Positions 1 through 8,641 are shown, counted from the first letter of the stretch. The stretch: 64,000 bases of DNA from Candidatus Poribacteria bacterium (GCA_026706025.1 JAPOZO010000052.1:236337-300336), one strand, 5' to 3'. The notes: generated from the letters alone by a model not told the origin. Made by a program: numbers and translations.

Positions 1-389
1 GAGTCTGACCAAGCGACAGCACTCGTTGCAAGCGGAAGGAAAGTTCCCGCTTCAAAACTAACATCGTCAAAAAGCCGTACAATGCGTCCATCCGATGCGT
101 TAGGCTCAGCGACAACATATTGCGCGTGCGGTGCGACGACCATGACGCGTTGTCCAATCCGATAATCTGTTACCTCTGCACCAACGGCATCCACAACGCC
201 TGTAAGAGAGTAACCCATAATTGACGGAGGGACTGCGTCTTCCATGATATAGCGTCGAAATAGTTCGGAGCCACGGCTAATTAACGTCGTATCTGTCTCC
301 ACTCGAATCTGTCGAGCATTTATCTCCGGCATCGGCACCTCTTCGAGTTGGATATTGCCGAAACCTTCTGGTTTGGTTACCTGAAGCAT
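1..389 (-). CDS. Medium-chain dehydrogenase/reductase, N-terminal part (cut by window edge)
   Basis: The reverse strand stays open from an ATG at 389 to the window edge (129 codons plus two bases), so the C-terminal part is missing. A strong ribosome site, GGAGGTAAAAC, precedes the ATG. The visible part has the GroES-like fold signature of zinc-type alcohol dehydrogenases: an early substrate-side strand, SRGSELF, MGYSLTGVVDAVG and IGQRVMVVAPHAQYV. These match the layout of the intact MDR protein at 19830-20855 (ISSGTELANY, GYANVGVVREVG, PGDRVFTYGRHAST), so the two are probably distant paralogs. The Rossmann domain is outside the window, so cofactor and substrate cannot be assigned. It reads away from nothing on its left inside the window and lies 42 bp downstream of the PD40 lipoprotein gene on the same strand. 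Confidence 0.85.
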   Translation of the reverse strand, partial: MLQVTKPEGFGNIQLEEVPMPEINARQIRVETDTTLISRGSELFRRYIMEDAVPPSIMGYSLTGVVDAVGAEVTDYRIGQRVMVVAPHAQYVVAEPNASDGRIVRLFDDVSFEAGTFLPLATSAVAWSD

Positions 390-408
390 GTCTGTTTTAC
401 CTCCAAGC

Positions 409-435
409 GTAAGGGCGAGGTAGCCTCGCCCCTAC
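409..435. repeat. Palindromic GTAGG-type hairpin
   Basis: The arms GGGCGAGG and CCTCGCCC flank a TAG loop, bounded by GTA and CTAC. The hairpin overlaps the stop codon of the PD40 gene and resembles about ten other GTAGG...CCTAC hairpins in the window. It could act as a terminator, but no T-run follows. Confidence 0.7.
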
Positions 436-1796
436 TGCAAACGTTGAACTAAATCCTCACGCGTAACAGGTTCGTCAAAAGCCATCAGATAGATATGGAA
501 AGTATCGCTTCTGTCGGAAACAAACACGAGGTGTCGCCCATCAGGTGAGAAAGCCGGTTGGATGGATCTACCGATGTCGTTGGTGATTCGCCGTTCATTT
601 TTGCCGTCTGCATCAATGAGGTAAATTTCCCAGTCGCCATCTCTCGCAGAGACATACGCAATCGTTTTTCCATCAGGCGATACAGTCGGGTTGTAACAAT
701 CGTAGCGATTCGGGTTGAAATGTGTCTCATTTTGTCCATCAATATCTATCGTATAGAGTTGATTCACCTCATTGCGTGAGGAGACAAACAAGATGCGTTT
801 GCCATCCGGGAAAAATGTGGGACTGCCATCGTCGGTTTCGTTGAAAGTGATACGTTTGTGTTTGATACTTTCTGGGGTCAGTTGTGCCAGATTGACACCT
901 TCTAAATCAAGGCGGTATAATTCCAGGTTGCCGTCTGCGTTGGATTCATAGACAACCTGATCGCTTGCAGGCGACGTGCGTGGCACACGCGCACCGAAAC
1001 TCACCGGTAGGACGGCACGCGTAATTTTGCTGTGGATGTGCGTCAGGTTGAACCCGGCGTAGATCGGTGTTGAACCACTACTTTGGATAACGACTTTAAC
1101 TTCGCGGGAGGATTTTGGTTCACTACTATAAAAAAGGTAATTCGGAGTCGTAAGAAATGTGGGTGAACTGTCATTGAAATCGGTTGTGAAAGTTACGCGG
1201 CGTCGGATCCGTCCATTGAGATCCATTAAATAGATTTCACCGTTGTCAGTTCGGAAAGACGCAAAGGCGATCTGTATGCCATCTGGTGAAAAGGTCGGTG
1301 AATAGTTATCCGAATCGCCGGCCGTGAGTTGCTTCGTCTGGTAGCTATCTCCGACAAGTCCAATGATTTTGCGGAGTGTTTCGGGGTCCGAAGTACTCCG
1401 TTGAACGAGTTTGAGCACACGAAACGCTGAAGTTCTGTCCCCGAATTTAAGATAGGTACGTGCCAATTCCAGACGCGCTGCGATGCGTTCTTCAGGTTGC
1501 GCTGCATAGAGTTGTGAGGCTTTTCGTAACTGCTCGACTGCGTCGTTATGCCGTCCTAATTCGTTGTAGACTTTCCCCAGTAAGAGGCGTGCCTTCGGTT
1601 CCTCCGGTGCCGTTTCAATAAAAGCCTCTAACCCCTCAACTGCCGCTTGCGGGGTCCCAGCCTCCAAGTGTTTTTCGCTCTCTTTCAAGATAGCCTTGTT
1701 ATCTTGACATCCGATCACCAAAGCAATGAGGAGCGTACTACAGAGCAGAAATCTGAGAACTTTTAACGAAGTCGCCAAACTTAAATTTACTATCAT
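432..1796 (-). CDS. Lipoprotein with TPR domain and TolB-like PD40 beta-propeller
   Basis: 454 aa. The N-terminus is a lipoprotein signal with a hydrophobic core ending in ALVIGC (Cys30), so the mature protein is predicted to be lipid-anchored on the periplasmic side of a membrane. Residues about 35-140 form TPR-like helices (EKHLEAGTPQAAVEGLEAFI, KVYNELGRHNDAVEQLRKA). Residues about 150-440 hold at least five PD40/WD40-like blades with the repeated pattern S-PTFSPDG-IAFAS-R-G-EIYLMD, as in the TolB propeller. The family usually scaffolds protein contacts; here the partner is unknown. The gene is longer than TolB and lacks the TolB N-terminal domain, so it is not called tolB. The start ATG has only a weak ACAGG upstream. 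Confidence 0.85.
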   Translation of the reverse strand: MIVNLSLATSLKVLRFLLCSTLLIALVIGCQDNKAILKESEKHLEAGTPQAAVEGLEAFIETAPEEPKARLLLGKVYNELGRHNDAVEQLRKASQLYAAQPEERIAARLELARTYLKFGDRTSAFRVLKLVQRSTSDPETLRKIIGLVGDSYQTKQLTAGDSDNYSPTFSPDGIQIAFASFRTDNGEIYLMDLNGRIRRRVTFTTDFNDSSPTFLTTPNYLFYSSEPKSSREVKVVIQSSGSTPIYAGFNLTHIHSKITRAVLPVSFGARVPRTSPASDQVVYESNADGNLELYRLDLEGVNLAQLTPESIKHKRITFNETDDGSPTFFPDGKRILFVSSRNEVNQLYTIDIDGQNETHFNPNRYDCYNPTVSPDGKTIAYVSARDGDWEIYLIDADGKNERRITNDIGRSIQPAFSPDGRHLVFVSDRSDTFHIYLMAFDEPVTREDLVQRLQ

Positions 1797-1808
1797 AAAA
1801 ACCTGTCA

Positions 1809-2267
1809 TTAACGTTGGTGCCTTCTACGTCTGCCGCGCCAACCATCGCCAATCGCATAGAGCCAACATAAAATTCCTTGGATTGAACCGCTGATCTTCA
1901 GTTTCCAAGACGGTCGGTACATCAACTTCTCTCCATCGTCAAATGTCCAGATATGAATAGCGTATCCGGGGGACTTTTCTGAGTCTTCTGTATTGTCCGT
2001 TGCGGTTTCCGTTTTCGGGATAGGTTTAAACCGAACTAAATCGCGCCATTCATTTACTGGCATGGAATTGAGATAGAAAATACCGACTGCTGAAGCAAAT
2101 ATTAAGAAGATAATAAATCCCTTCAGGAATTGTCCCAAGTATAACTGACCGAGCCCCGGCAGAATAACGGACAGTATCATCGCAACATAAGAACGGTTAG
2201 GAGGAGGCTCACCTTGAGGGTTCCTGAGATGACTGGATTCAGTATAAGCAGTTGTCGGTTCTGCCAT
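1809..2267 (-). CDS. Small membrane protein with a TM2/DUF5683-like segment
   Basis: 152 aa. After a polar, proline-rich N-terminus there is a hydrophobic pair, AMILSVILPGLGQLYLGQF and GFIIFLIFASAVGIFYL (residues about 30-68), with the P-GLGQ-Y-G motif seen in TM2 and DUF5683-type proteins. A soluble stretch follows (about 70-130), then a tail rich in arginine. The function is unknown. It lies 3 bp downstream of the SMR-like gene on the same strand and is probably cotranscribed with it from the promoter at 2647-2675. Confidence 0.65.
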   Translation of the reverse strand: MAEPTTAYTESSHLRNPQGEPPPNRSYVAMILSVILPGLGQLYLGQFLKGFIIFLIFASAVGIFYLNSMPVNEWRDLVRFKPIPKTETATDNTEDSEKSPGYAIHIWTFDDGEKLMYRPSWKLKISGSIQGILCWLYAIGDGWRGRRRRHQR

Positions 2268-2270
2268 GAA

Positions 2271-2639
2271 TTAAGACTCCCCTTGTGCGACAAGGTAGAC
2301 ACCGATACAGATAATCAGAGCACCAATTATCCGAACCTTAGGGATAGATTCTTTGAACAGCAGCCAGGAGAACAGGATGGACAGCACATAGCCAGAGCTT
2401 AACATCGGGTACGCAATGCTCAGTTTAATGCGCGACAGGATGATCAACCAGACGAGCGTCGTAAAGCCGTATATCGCTATCCCGCTGAGGACGTAAGGAT
2501 TCAGAAATGCTTGTGGCAGTTTGCTCAGCGCGTCCCGAACACTGTTGATACGACCCACTATATTCATACCGTGTTTGAACAGGATTTGTCCTATTACCGT
2601 CAATAGCACATTGAAAAATAGCAGTATAAAATCTTTCAT
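2271..2639 (-). CDS. SMR/EamA-type small multidrug-resistance-like transporter
   Basis: 122 aa with four predicted membrane helices (about residues 3-22, 45-68, 73-93 and 99-117), the size and layout of small multidrug resistance or ArnE/ArnF-like half-EamA proteins. Supporting motifs are GQILFKHGMN in helix 1, AYPMLSSGYVLSILFSWLLF in helix 3, and GALIICIGVYLVA at the end. Such proteins act as dimers and move cations or lipid-linked sugars; the substrate cannot be read here. The ATG lies exactly 7 nt after a TATAAT box, so the mRNA is probably leaderless. Confidence 0.75.
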   Translation of the reverse strand: MKDFILLFFNVLLTVIGQILFKHGMNIVGRINSVRDALSKLPQAFLNPYVLSGIAIYGFTTLVWLIILSRIKLSIAYPMLSSGYVLSILFSWLLFKESIPKVRIIGALIICIGVYLVAQGES

Positions 2640-2646
2640 GCCTTTT

Positions 2647-2675
2647 ATTATATCACCTCACTGTTCTTTTTACAA
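2647..2675 (-). promoter_or_regulatory. Sigma-70-type promoter, leaderless spacing
   Basis: On the minus strand TTGTAA, 17 bp, TATAAT, then 7 nt (AAAAGGC) and the ATG at 2639. The expected start of transcription falls on or next to the A of the start codon. Confidence 0.6.
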
Positions 2676-2844
2676 TTTTTATTTTATTTGTGTGATTGGA
2701 ATATTGAAATCTCTGGTTGTTAATGGTATACTTAACATAGTCCTATCTAATTTCTGTTCCAATCTGGGTGGGAAATGCAGAATATTTATTAGGAATATAT
2801 TCAAAAGTTTCAGAGTATTCAGATGAGAGTTTACGGAAGTATCA

Positions 2845-3108
2845 GTGGTTGAGGAGCAGGCACCAGCGAATTTGTCGGCACCACAGCTTGTGGCTGTTCT
2901 GGAGCGATTGACGCTTGCGTTGGATGCGCCTGAACAACTTGCCCTTAGCGGTGACACGGATGCGATTGTCTCGGTTTTGGAGCAGTTGACACTTGCGCTG
3001 AAGACTTCTGGTCAGAAGGCACTTGGTGAAGGACACGAGACATCTGTACAGGATGTGGAGGTTGTTTCTATGGAAAATGGTGTAAACGGTAGTGGCAGAA
3101 AAAATTAA
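2845..3108 (+). other. Doubtful 87-codon ORF with an internal repeat
   Basis: A GTG-started frame contains two similar blocks of about 33 residues (LERLTLALDAPEQLAL and LEQLTLALKTSGQKAL). No ribosome site is visible and the composition is simple. It may be a remnant of a longer repeat protein or a chance frame. The rest of the gap (2640-3298) holds only the SMR promoter and AT-rich DNA. Confidence 0.2.
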
Positions 3109-3298
3109 CGCAATAAATAGATACGGGCTTGATTAAATTTAGTTTCACAACATATTGATGGTTATCAACATCAATTGTAAAACATGTTCCGGTATCTTTG
3201 CCAATTTTTATATAAAAAGTGCGTTGGTAAATGTTGTTTGTAGGTAGCATTAGTATTATATCCTCTCGGTTGAGGTGCCGTCGGCTGAATAGCACGAG

Positions 3299-3877
3299 TT
3301 ATTCGTCAACGGGGGGTCGGTAAATGTCGGTCCCGTGGTTTCTCCACCATATTTTCCATTTGCCGTAGTTTCGGCTTTCAAACGGGATTTTATCCCAGAC
3401 TTCGGGTTGAGGTGTCTCGGTGCCATAAACATCTTGGTGTATGATGAACTCAAGAAATCTGTAAGCCCGCGCGGCAACTTCTGGATCCGGCTGTGCGAGC
3501 TGCTCAATAAGTTTTGGGATCCAGAGGTAATATGTGGTTTCATCAAATCTTTGCTCGCTGTATGTCGCAACATCCGGCGGGAAATACTCTGGATATAGTG
3601 ATTTGAAGTGAAGCCGACATACAACACCCTCGGTAGAATCAAAATAATACCAATCTGTGCCTTCTATGATATGAGGCGCGCCGAAGTGTTTTCGGATCTG
3701 CGCATAATTCTTGCCGATGATCGACGGTTTTCGATCGATGGGTGAATACATTTCATGGGTGCTGCATCCAGAGAGTAAAAGCAGAGAAATGAGTATGAGT
3801 TGCGTTGTATTCATTCTACCATAGGCTCTGCCGAGCGTGTAGTGTCCATCTTTGATGGCGGTCGTTGTTTCGGTCAT
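3299..3877 (-). CDS. Putative lipoprotein, coupled to the nuclease-like gene
   Basis: 192 aa from the chosen ATG at 3877. That ATG overlaps the upstream stop by ATGA and has GAAAGGCAG before it. A second candidate is the ATG at 3814, which would begin directly at MNTTQLILISLLLLSGCS. Either way a type II signal peptide is present (LLLSGC, Cys38 from the first start). The mature part is short, acidic-aromatic, and has a HEAT-like helix pair (LIEQLAQPDPEVAARAYRFL) before a tryptophan-rich tail (WKIWWRNHG). The family is not recognised. Translational coupling suggests a shared role with the gene upstream. Confidence 0.65.
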   Translation of the reverse strand: MTETTTAIKDGHYTLGRAYGRMNTTQLILISLLLLSGCSTHEMYSPIDRKPSIIGKNYAQIRKHFGAPHIIEGTDWYYFDSTEGVVCRLHFKSLYPEYFPPDVATYSEQRFDETTYYLWIPKLIEQLAQPDPEVAARAYRFLEFIIHQDVYGTETPQPEVWDKIPFESRNYGKWKIWWRNHGTDIYRPPVDE

Positions 3878-4734
3878 GATCTGCCTTTCATCAGCGAATA
3901 ACGCTTTGAGCGTCGGAGTGCTAAAACAATGCCGTCTTGCCCCCTGCGCTCGTAAGTTACCCATTCCGTGTGAATTACTTTGTTTTCAAGAGGCCACTCT
4001 TTGAGTCTAACAAATGGGATAGAGGGGAGATACTGAATAGGAAACTTACGCATAGGGGCTGGATGTAAAAGCCCAACAATCCTCATATCAAATTTACAAA
4101 TAGCACATAATAAAATTGCCGAAATACTCTGGCGGCAGGACTCTATTTCATCCGTGCCCTTCTTAAATCGGAAAAACACAGATTCTTCCAAACTTGTTTC
4201 AAATCCATGAGATGACTTCAGATTGGATGTTGGATTTGGTATTGAGATTTTGGTGTCGCTTGTTAGTAAACGTTCAGCAGCTATTTTATGACTCATCAGA
4301 ATCGTAGCAGCCTGATGGTCTGATGTTATTACAAGAATACGCGGACAATCATATCCTGACATTTGTTTCGTTTTGCTGGATACTTTTGACCGTAACAAGT
4401 GAGTAATCGACTTGTAAGAACTAACTCGACTTTCTATCTCATTTTTCAGACCTGATGCACAGGCTACGTTTTCTGATTCAAGATGGGTAACTTCAGCCAC
4501 AAATTCAGTTTCGTCTATTTTACAGCGGAAATCCACTCCACCTTTTTCAGTGGATTCTTCTAGGCACACATCGTCAACTTTAGTGTCAAAGAATGAAAAT
4601 AAGACAGCTTCTGCCTTTGCACTTGCGTGGCAATTTTTTAGACGATCACCATAGAGTTTTACACGGTCAGGAAAATCGTTATTCAAGGCGTGTTGATAGC
4701 GTTTGATTAAATCGGTCATCGTAAGCCTATTCAT
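3874..4734 (-). CDS. Uncharacterised protein with a PD-(D/E)XK-like motif
   Basis: 286 aa, unknown. Residues about 63-86 read GGVDFRCKIDETEFVAEVTH: an acidic residue, then E-V-T at the end of a strand, the geometry of a restriction-endonuclease-like core (D ... E-x-T/K). A later helix-rich region and RILVITSDHQAA also fit an alpha/beta fold. No signal peptide is seen, so the protein is expected to be cytoplasmic. It has an SD-like AAGGAGAATT before the ATG and overlaps the next gene by 4 bp. A nuclease role is a weak inference from one motif. Confidence 0.6.
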   Translation of the reverse strand: MNRLTMTDLIKRYQHALNNDFPDRVKLYGDRLKNCHASAKAEAVLFSFFDTKVDDVCLEESTEKGGVDFRCKIDETEFVAEVTHLESENVACASGLKNEIESRVSSYKSITHLLRSKVSSKTKQMSGYDCPRILVITSDHQAATILMSHKIAAERLLTSDTKISIPNPTSNLKSSHGFETSLEESVFFRFKKGTDEIESCRQSISAILLCAICKFDMRIVGLLHPAPMRKFPIQYLPSIPFVRLKEWPLENKVIHTEWVTYERRGQDGIVLALRRSKRYSLMKGRS

Positions 4735-4792
4735 TTTTTAAATTCTCCTTATCGTTTTCTGTGCCTGCAACAGCAAGAGAGATACGTGCGAA

Positions 4793-5335
4793 CTAACGCG
4801 GAAGTCTACCTGTGACTTTTTGGAAACCAACTTTGTTATAGGTTTTCACAACACCGTTACCATCTTCACCAGCACCTATGGCAGTTAAGATTTTGCCAGC
4901 GTCATTATAGGTGCGGATACGACCGCCTTCAAGATCGTTGCCAGTAATAGATACGGTTATAGTATCTTCTTCGTTGAACATTGACAATCCACTACCTCCC
5001 CCGCTGCTGGACACCCAAAAAGCACGCTTACCTTCTTTGGTATTTAATACGAACCCCCCAGCACCGTTACGAAAAACTTCCATAGCAACAACCTTTTCAC
5101 CAGCAGCGTTGATGAGACTCACACCGCCACGATCGCTATCCGCCGCTGCATCCATAATCACAAACGGGTTGCCGGCGTCATTGACAACGATGATTTTCCG
5201 CGCAACGATTTCATCTATAACCTCTTTGGTGTTTCGTTGGGCTTGCGTTGTCTGCAAATTGAATGTTCCGATAAAATATCCGACAGACGCGATCAAAGCA
5301 CCAAGTGCCATATAAGCCACTTTTGTTTTCCACAT
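4793..5335 (-). CDS. Membrane-anchored beta-repeat protein
   Basis: 180 aa. One N-terminal membrane segment (about residues 7-25) is followed by TTQAQ, which could be a signal-peptidase site. After a helix with EVIDEIVARKIIVV come repeated short strands of the type V-x-D-A-G-x-P-x-V-x-M-D/A and GG-x-x-x-x-N-x-x-G-K, giving about five turns. This pattern suggests a beta-solenoid or stacked beta-hairpin fold outside the cytoplasm. AAAGGAGAT precedes the ATG. The function is unknown. Confidence 0.7.
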   Translation of the reverse strand: MWKTKVAYMALGALIASVGYFIGTFNLQTTQAQRNTKEVIDEIVARKIIVVNDAGNPFVIMDAAADSDRGGVSLINAAGEKVVAMEVFRNGAGGFVLNTKEGKRAFWVSSSGGGSGLSMFNEEDTITVSITGNDLEGGRIRTYNDAGKILTAIGAGEDGNGVVKTYNKVGFQKVTGRLPR

Positions 5336-5615
5336 ATAAAATCTCCTTTAGTTTCCTTTGTTTTAGTGTCGGGTTTTGTGTCTCCCTGCAGGACGTGAAA
5401 CTTTTTTTGGGCGGATATTTTCAGACTCCTCCACGGGCGAGACTTTAACGTCCTTATCCGACAGATAGGTAGGCACGGGACTGAGCGGAGATGGACAATC
5501 ACCTGCCCACGTGCTTTATGGGTTTATCACCAATTGGTGTGTTGCAGAGTTAGCGCGCATGATAGGAACACAGGCAAGGTTTCTAATCTCGCCTGTGTAA
5601 ATAGACTTACAGCGG

Positions 5616-5711
5616 CTATTCTGCTAATGCAATTATACCACAACCGATACGCGCTCCCACAGCTCCAGAAGATTGCGCGATGAAATCGTCCGCGCCAGCA
5701 AAATCGAGGTG
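5616..5711 (-). pseudogene. Cu/Zn superoxide dismutase C-terminal remnant
   Basis: On the minus strand 31 codons read HLDFAGADDFIAQSSGAVGA followed by RIGCGIIALAE and a TAG. This matches the conserved end of SodC: the DD motif, the SG-x-x-GAR signature with its essential Arg, and the disulfide Cys in CGII. A stop codon lies just upstream in frame, and no copper-ligand HxH region is visible nearby. Only the tail of the gene remains. Confidence 0.6.
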
Positions 5712-5759
5712 TTAACCAATTTGGTGTGATAATACAATAACAGAATAACGTTGCACAAT

Positions 5760-5863
5760 TTAGCCATCATTCTCTTCATCTTCATTTTTATTAGATGGGG
5801 CATCTACCCACTTAAGCCCGAACTCCACACGCAATTTGAAGTCTACAAGATTTTCGCGTAGTA
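5760..5863 (-). pseudogene. Unidentified gene tail next to a palindromic repeat
   Basis: A minus-strand frame ending in TAA at 5760 reads LLRENLVDFKLRVEFGLKWV followed by an acidic tail (NEDEEND). It runs into the palindromic element at 5861-5904, which may have broken the gene. The frame has a natural amino-acid composition but no recognised family. Apart from these two remnants and the repeat, the gap 5336-5992 holds nothing recognisable. Confidence 0.3.
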
Positions 5864-5904
5864 GCCGGTTCGGTTGGGAAACCGAACCTACCGGACCTGG
5901 TACC
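5861..5904. repeat. Palindromic element CCGGT-type
   Basis: The arms CCGGTTCGGTT and AACCGAACCTACCGG surround GGGA, followed by ACCTGG. It is nearly the same element as the core at 15295-15333 (GTGCGGTT / AACCGCACCTACCGGG, then CCTGG), with arm changes that keep base pairing. Confidence 0.75.
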
Positions 5905-5992
5905 GAGATAGTTATTTTTTCTAAAATTGACACCTATGGAGGATCTTTCGGTCGGAACTCCCACCGACTGCTGAGTGCGAAAAACAAATATG

Positions 5993-8227
5993 CTATAGAT
6001 TGTAGAGATACGTTACTTTAACCACAACAACCCGGTTTTCCAGCTGCAACTCACGAGTCAAACCTGTTCCAATAGGCGCGTCCCCCCAGGTCTCGTTATA
6101 GGCAACGAACAGATGGCTTTTCGGGCTATATTCCCATCCGAATAGGAGACTGAGCAGATAGTGCTCATGAATTTGCGCCGATAGTGGACGCTCTCTACCC
6201 GCTTGCGCGAACATCCGCAAAAACGATTCACGGGTGAACAGATAAGTTCCGCGCAACGAACTGACGAAAAATCTGCCGTCAATAGCACCTTCTAAATCAA
6301 GACTCTGCGCGTAGCTGCTATCTAACTCTATCGAGAAATTACTCAGTGGACGTAAGGTAGATTCAAGGGTGAGGCTCCGCTGTTTGCCCGCCTGTTGTCG
6401 TCCAAAGTTAAAATAGTCAGAGAAGTCTATTTCAATACCGATCGCTATCGGATTTGTGGAGTCGGTATCAATCGAAAACCCGTATCCGTCTGCTATAAAT
6501 ATCTCAGTCAGTTCTGCTGCTCGGCTCCGGTAATAGTATGCGGTAATGTCGTCTAAAAGGGTTTCCCTGAAGTCCATTCCGACGTAAGCGTTGACGTGCC
6601 ACCTGAATAGATCCTCGTCAAATTCGGGTGAGAGGGAGAGTCCTGGGTTCCGTTCTCTCCATTCGCTGAAATATTCAGGCGTATAAAGACTTTGCGAGAG
6701 GCGGGTGGTGATGCCAGAGAAAAACTGGCGGTTGCCCCAGTATGGAGAATAAGAGGTACGCATATAGGCACGTTGCCAGCCCCGGTTGCGTTCTTTTCGT
6801 AAAAATCCTGTTTGGTTAATCTCAAAGTGCGGCGCGACGCGTTCAAATCCGATACTACTGCTCCAGAGATAGTTCCGCTGCGCGAAATCAACCGTGTATG
6901 CGAAATTATCTTTATCCTCTCCCGGATGGAAACTACCAGCGTACTGACCTGTGAGATGATACGTTTTGCCAAGCGCGAGATTCATATCAATGCCGCCGAC
7001 TCTGCTGTGTGCCCAATTATCGCCTTCAGGTTGTTCCTTGTTTACAAATAGAATCCCAACATTTGAGCGTTTGAGAATATCGCGTTTAATTCGGATGGCA
7101 GAAAACCATGCCGTTTCTTTTCCGGATGAAGTGTTCTCAGAGAAACCGAATTCACCCGTTTGGTTTCCTAAAACGCCAATGGAATAGTTCCCTACCTTCC
7201 CTGTGAGTTTGCCACCCCAAAGGATATTCCCACGACTCCCGATACGACGGCTGAACATTAAGTCATAAGGCGTTTCAAAAAAACTATTTCCTTCAACGAA
7301 AAACGGTCGTTTTTCTGGAAAACGCGTCGGAAACCTGGTCAAATTAATTTCCAACTGATCTGCCTCAACCTGTGCGAAATCAGGGTTCACAGTAACGTTC
7401 GCCTTCAACGCGCTCGTGAGACTGTATTGGACATCCAAACCTGTGCCGAGTTGACGCTCAATATCCACATTAGCAGCACCAGCGGCACCCCCTAAGGCAT
7501 ACGGCGTGATTTCAAAGTTTTTCCCTGTCTCAATCCCCTGAATCCCTACGATATGCCCTAAATCGGACATCCGCGTAACAACACCCGCTTGCGTTAACTG
7601 TTTCCAAACCGTTACCTCGCTTTTTCGCCGATTTACTCGCTCTACGTCAAAACCCCAGATTTGTGTCGGTTTATCGGTGAATCGGAAGTTAGAAAACGGG
7701 ATTTTAAACTCGGCACTCCATCCGAATTCATCAATACTGCTTTCAACCCACCAAATTCCTTTCCAATTAGAGTCGCGCTGCGTATCCTCATACCGATAAT
7801 TATCGCTCTGAACACCGGCTGGGTTTGTGGCAAATTTATAGCCAGTGCGATGGTCGTGATGTGGGTCGATGAAGAAAGAGATAACATCTGAGGCATAGAC
7901 ATCGCCGCGCCGTGTCATCCGATTGACAATTTTATCGGGTTCGGCATCATAACATCGGAATGCGACATAGATATTATGGGCATCGTAAGCGATACGGAAT
8001 TCTGTGTCATCCGTTGCGGCGGTACCGCGTGTAGGCTCAAGTTGAATGAAACCGCTACGTGGTGATGCTTGCTGCCATACAGCATCATCCAGCACGCCGT
8101 CAATCTGTGGCGGTTCACCTTCGATGCGGTAAGCCTCAACGACGTGTTTACCTGTCCCTTCCGGGTGTGCAAAGAGAAACATTGGATATGAAATGGTTAG
8201 CAGTAGGACAATTATGAGTCTTGGCAT
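5993..8227 (-). CDS. DUF5916/CBM9-like outer-membrane beta-barrel protein
   Basis: 744 aa from the ATG at 8227, which starts a clean signal peptide (MPRLIIVLLLTISYPMFLFA). The next domain (about 25-220) is CBM9-like: IDGVLDDAVWQQA, DTEFRIAYDAHNIYVAFRCY, DVISFFIDPHHDHRTGYKFA, WSAEFKIPFSNFRF. The DUF5916 barrel region follows with its hallmark FPEKRPFFVEGNSFFE and LMFSRRIG, then many alternating aromatic strands to an end in VVVVKVTYLYNL, typical of outer-membrane barrels. In-frame upstream codons back to a TTG at 8263 overlap a perfect promoter, so they are not used. The ligand is unknown; the CBM9-like part suggests carbohydrate or glycoconjugate handling at the cell surface. Confidence 0.85.
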   Translation of the reverse strand: MPRLIIVLLLTISYPMFLFAHPEGTGKHVVEAYRIEGEPPQIDGVLDDAVWQQASPRSGFIQLEPTRGTAATDDTEFRIAYDAHNIYVAFRCYDAEPDKIVNRMTRRGDVYASDVISFFIDPHHDHRTGYKFATNPAGVQSDNYRYEDTQRDSNWKGIWWVESSIDEFGWSAEFKIPFSNFRFTDKPTQIWGFDVERVNRRKSEVTVWKQLTQAGVVTRMSDLGHIVGIQGIETGKNFEITPYALGGAAGAANVDIERQLGTGLDVQYSLTSALKANVTVNPDFAQVEADQLEINLTRFPTRFPEKRPFFVEGNSFFETPYDLMFSRRIGSRGNILWGGKLTGKVGNYSIGVLGNQTGEFGFSENTSSGKETAWFSAIRIKRDILKRSNVGILFVNKEQPEGDNWAHSRVGGIDMNLALGKTYHLTGQYAGSFHPGEDKDNFAYTVDFAQRNYLWSSSIGFERVAPHFEINQTGFLRKERNRGWQRAYMRTSYSPYWGNRQFFSGITTRLSQSLYTPEYFSEWRERNPGLSLSPEFDEDLFRWHVNAYVGMDFRETLLDDITAYYYRSRAAELTEIFIADGYGFSIDTDSTNPIAIGIEIDFSDYFNFGRQQAGKQRSLTLESTLRPLSNFSIELDSSYAQSLDLEGAIDGRFFVSSLRGTYLFTRESFLRMFAQAGRERPLSAQIHEHYLLSLLFGWEYSPKSHLFVAYNETWGDAPIGTGLTRELQLENRVVVVKVTYLYNL

Positions 8228-8234
8228 ACACATA

Positions 8235-8263
8235 ATTATAGAGGAGATATACCGTCTTGTCAA
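8235..8263 (-). promoter_or_regulatory. Perfect sigma-70 consensus promoter, leaderless
   Basis: Minus strand: TTGACA, 17 bp spacer, TATAAT, then 7 nt (TATGTGT) and the ATG at 8227. Both hexamers match the consensus fully, and the predicted +1 coincides with the start codon. No Shine-Dalgarno sequence lies before the ATG. Confidence 0.75.
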
Positions 8264-8436
8264 ATTCTATCATTATATTATGCATCTTTTCTGCTCCAAA
8301 GTTGTCTCTTTAACAGAAAAAGTATGTCCCTGACATCTTCTTAATCAAAAGTTTTTAATTCATTCTCCTTCTTTCTACCTAATACCAATTCTGATTGTGA
8401 TTCCTCTTAAAAGAATTTACTGTCTTTGGTTACGCT

Positions 8437-8570
8437 CGGTTCGGTTAGGAATGCAGGTCGCAACCCCCCTTTATCCCCCTAGAAGAAACACCCCAGCAAA
8501 AACACCCCCCATATCCCCCTTATCAGCGGGGCAGGGGCAGGTGAGTACACCGCAAAACCGCACCTACGGG
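8437..8570. repeat. Palindromic element apparently split by an insert
   Basis: The left half GGTTCGGTTAGGAA and right half AAAACCGCACCTACGGG match the two arms of the CCGGT-type elements at 5861 and 15295, but about 100 bp lie between them. The insert is rich in C-runs (CCCCCTTTATCCCCC, CCCCCTTATCAGCGGGG) and shares GAAACACCC-AGCAAAAACACCCC with 61983-62008. The rest of the gap 8264-8757 is AT-rich and holds no gene. Confidence 0.5.
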
Positions 8571-8627
8571 ACTTATGATTTCTCTAAAATTATGCACCTT
8601 TTTCGCTGATAAATTGTCTCATTAATA

Positions 8628-8641
8628 ACAGGACTTACGCA
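8628..8641. repeat. Single end of an AGGACTTACGC element
   Basis: ACAGGACTTACGCA matches the terminal inverted repeats of the MITE-like elements at 50534 and 63867. No facing partner end was found within the next few hundred bases, so this is a solo or decayed end. Confidence 0.45.

Noticed and set aside
8263-8263. TTG start for the DUF5916 gene, giving 756 aa
   Set aside because: The TTG is the first part of a perfect -35 box, and the extra codons cover the promoter. The ATG at 8227 gives a clean signal peptide.
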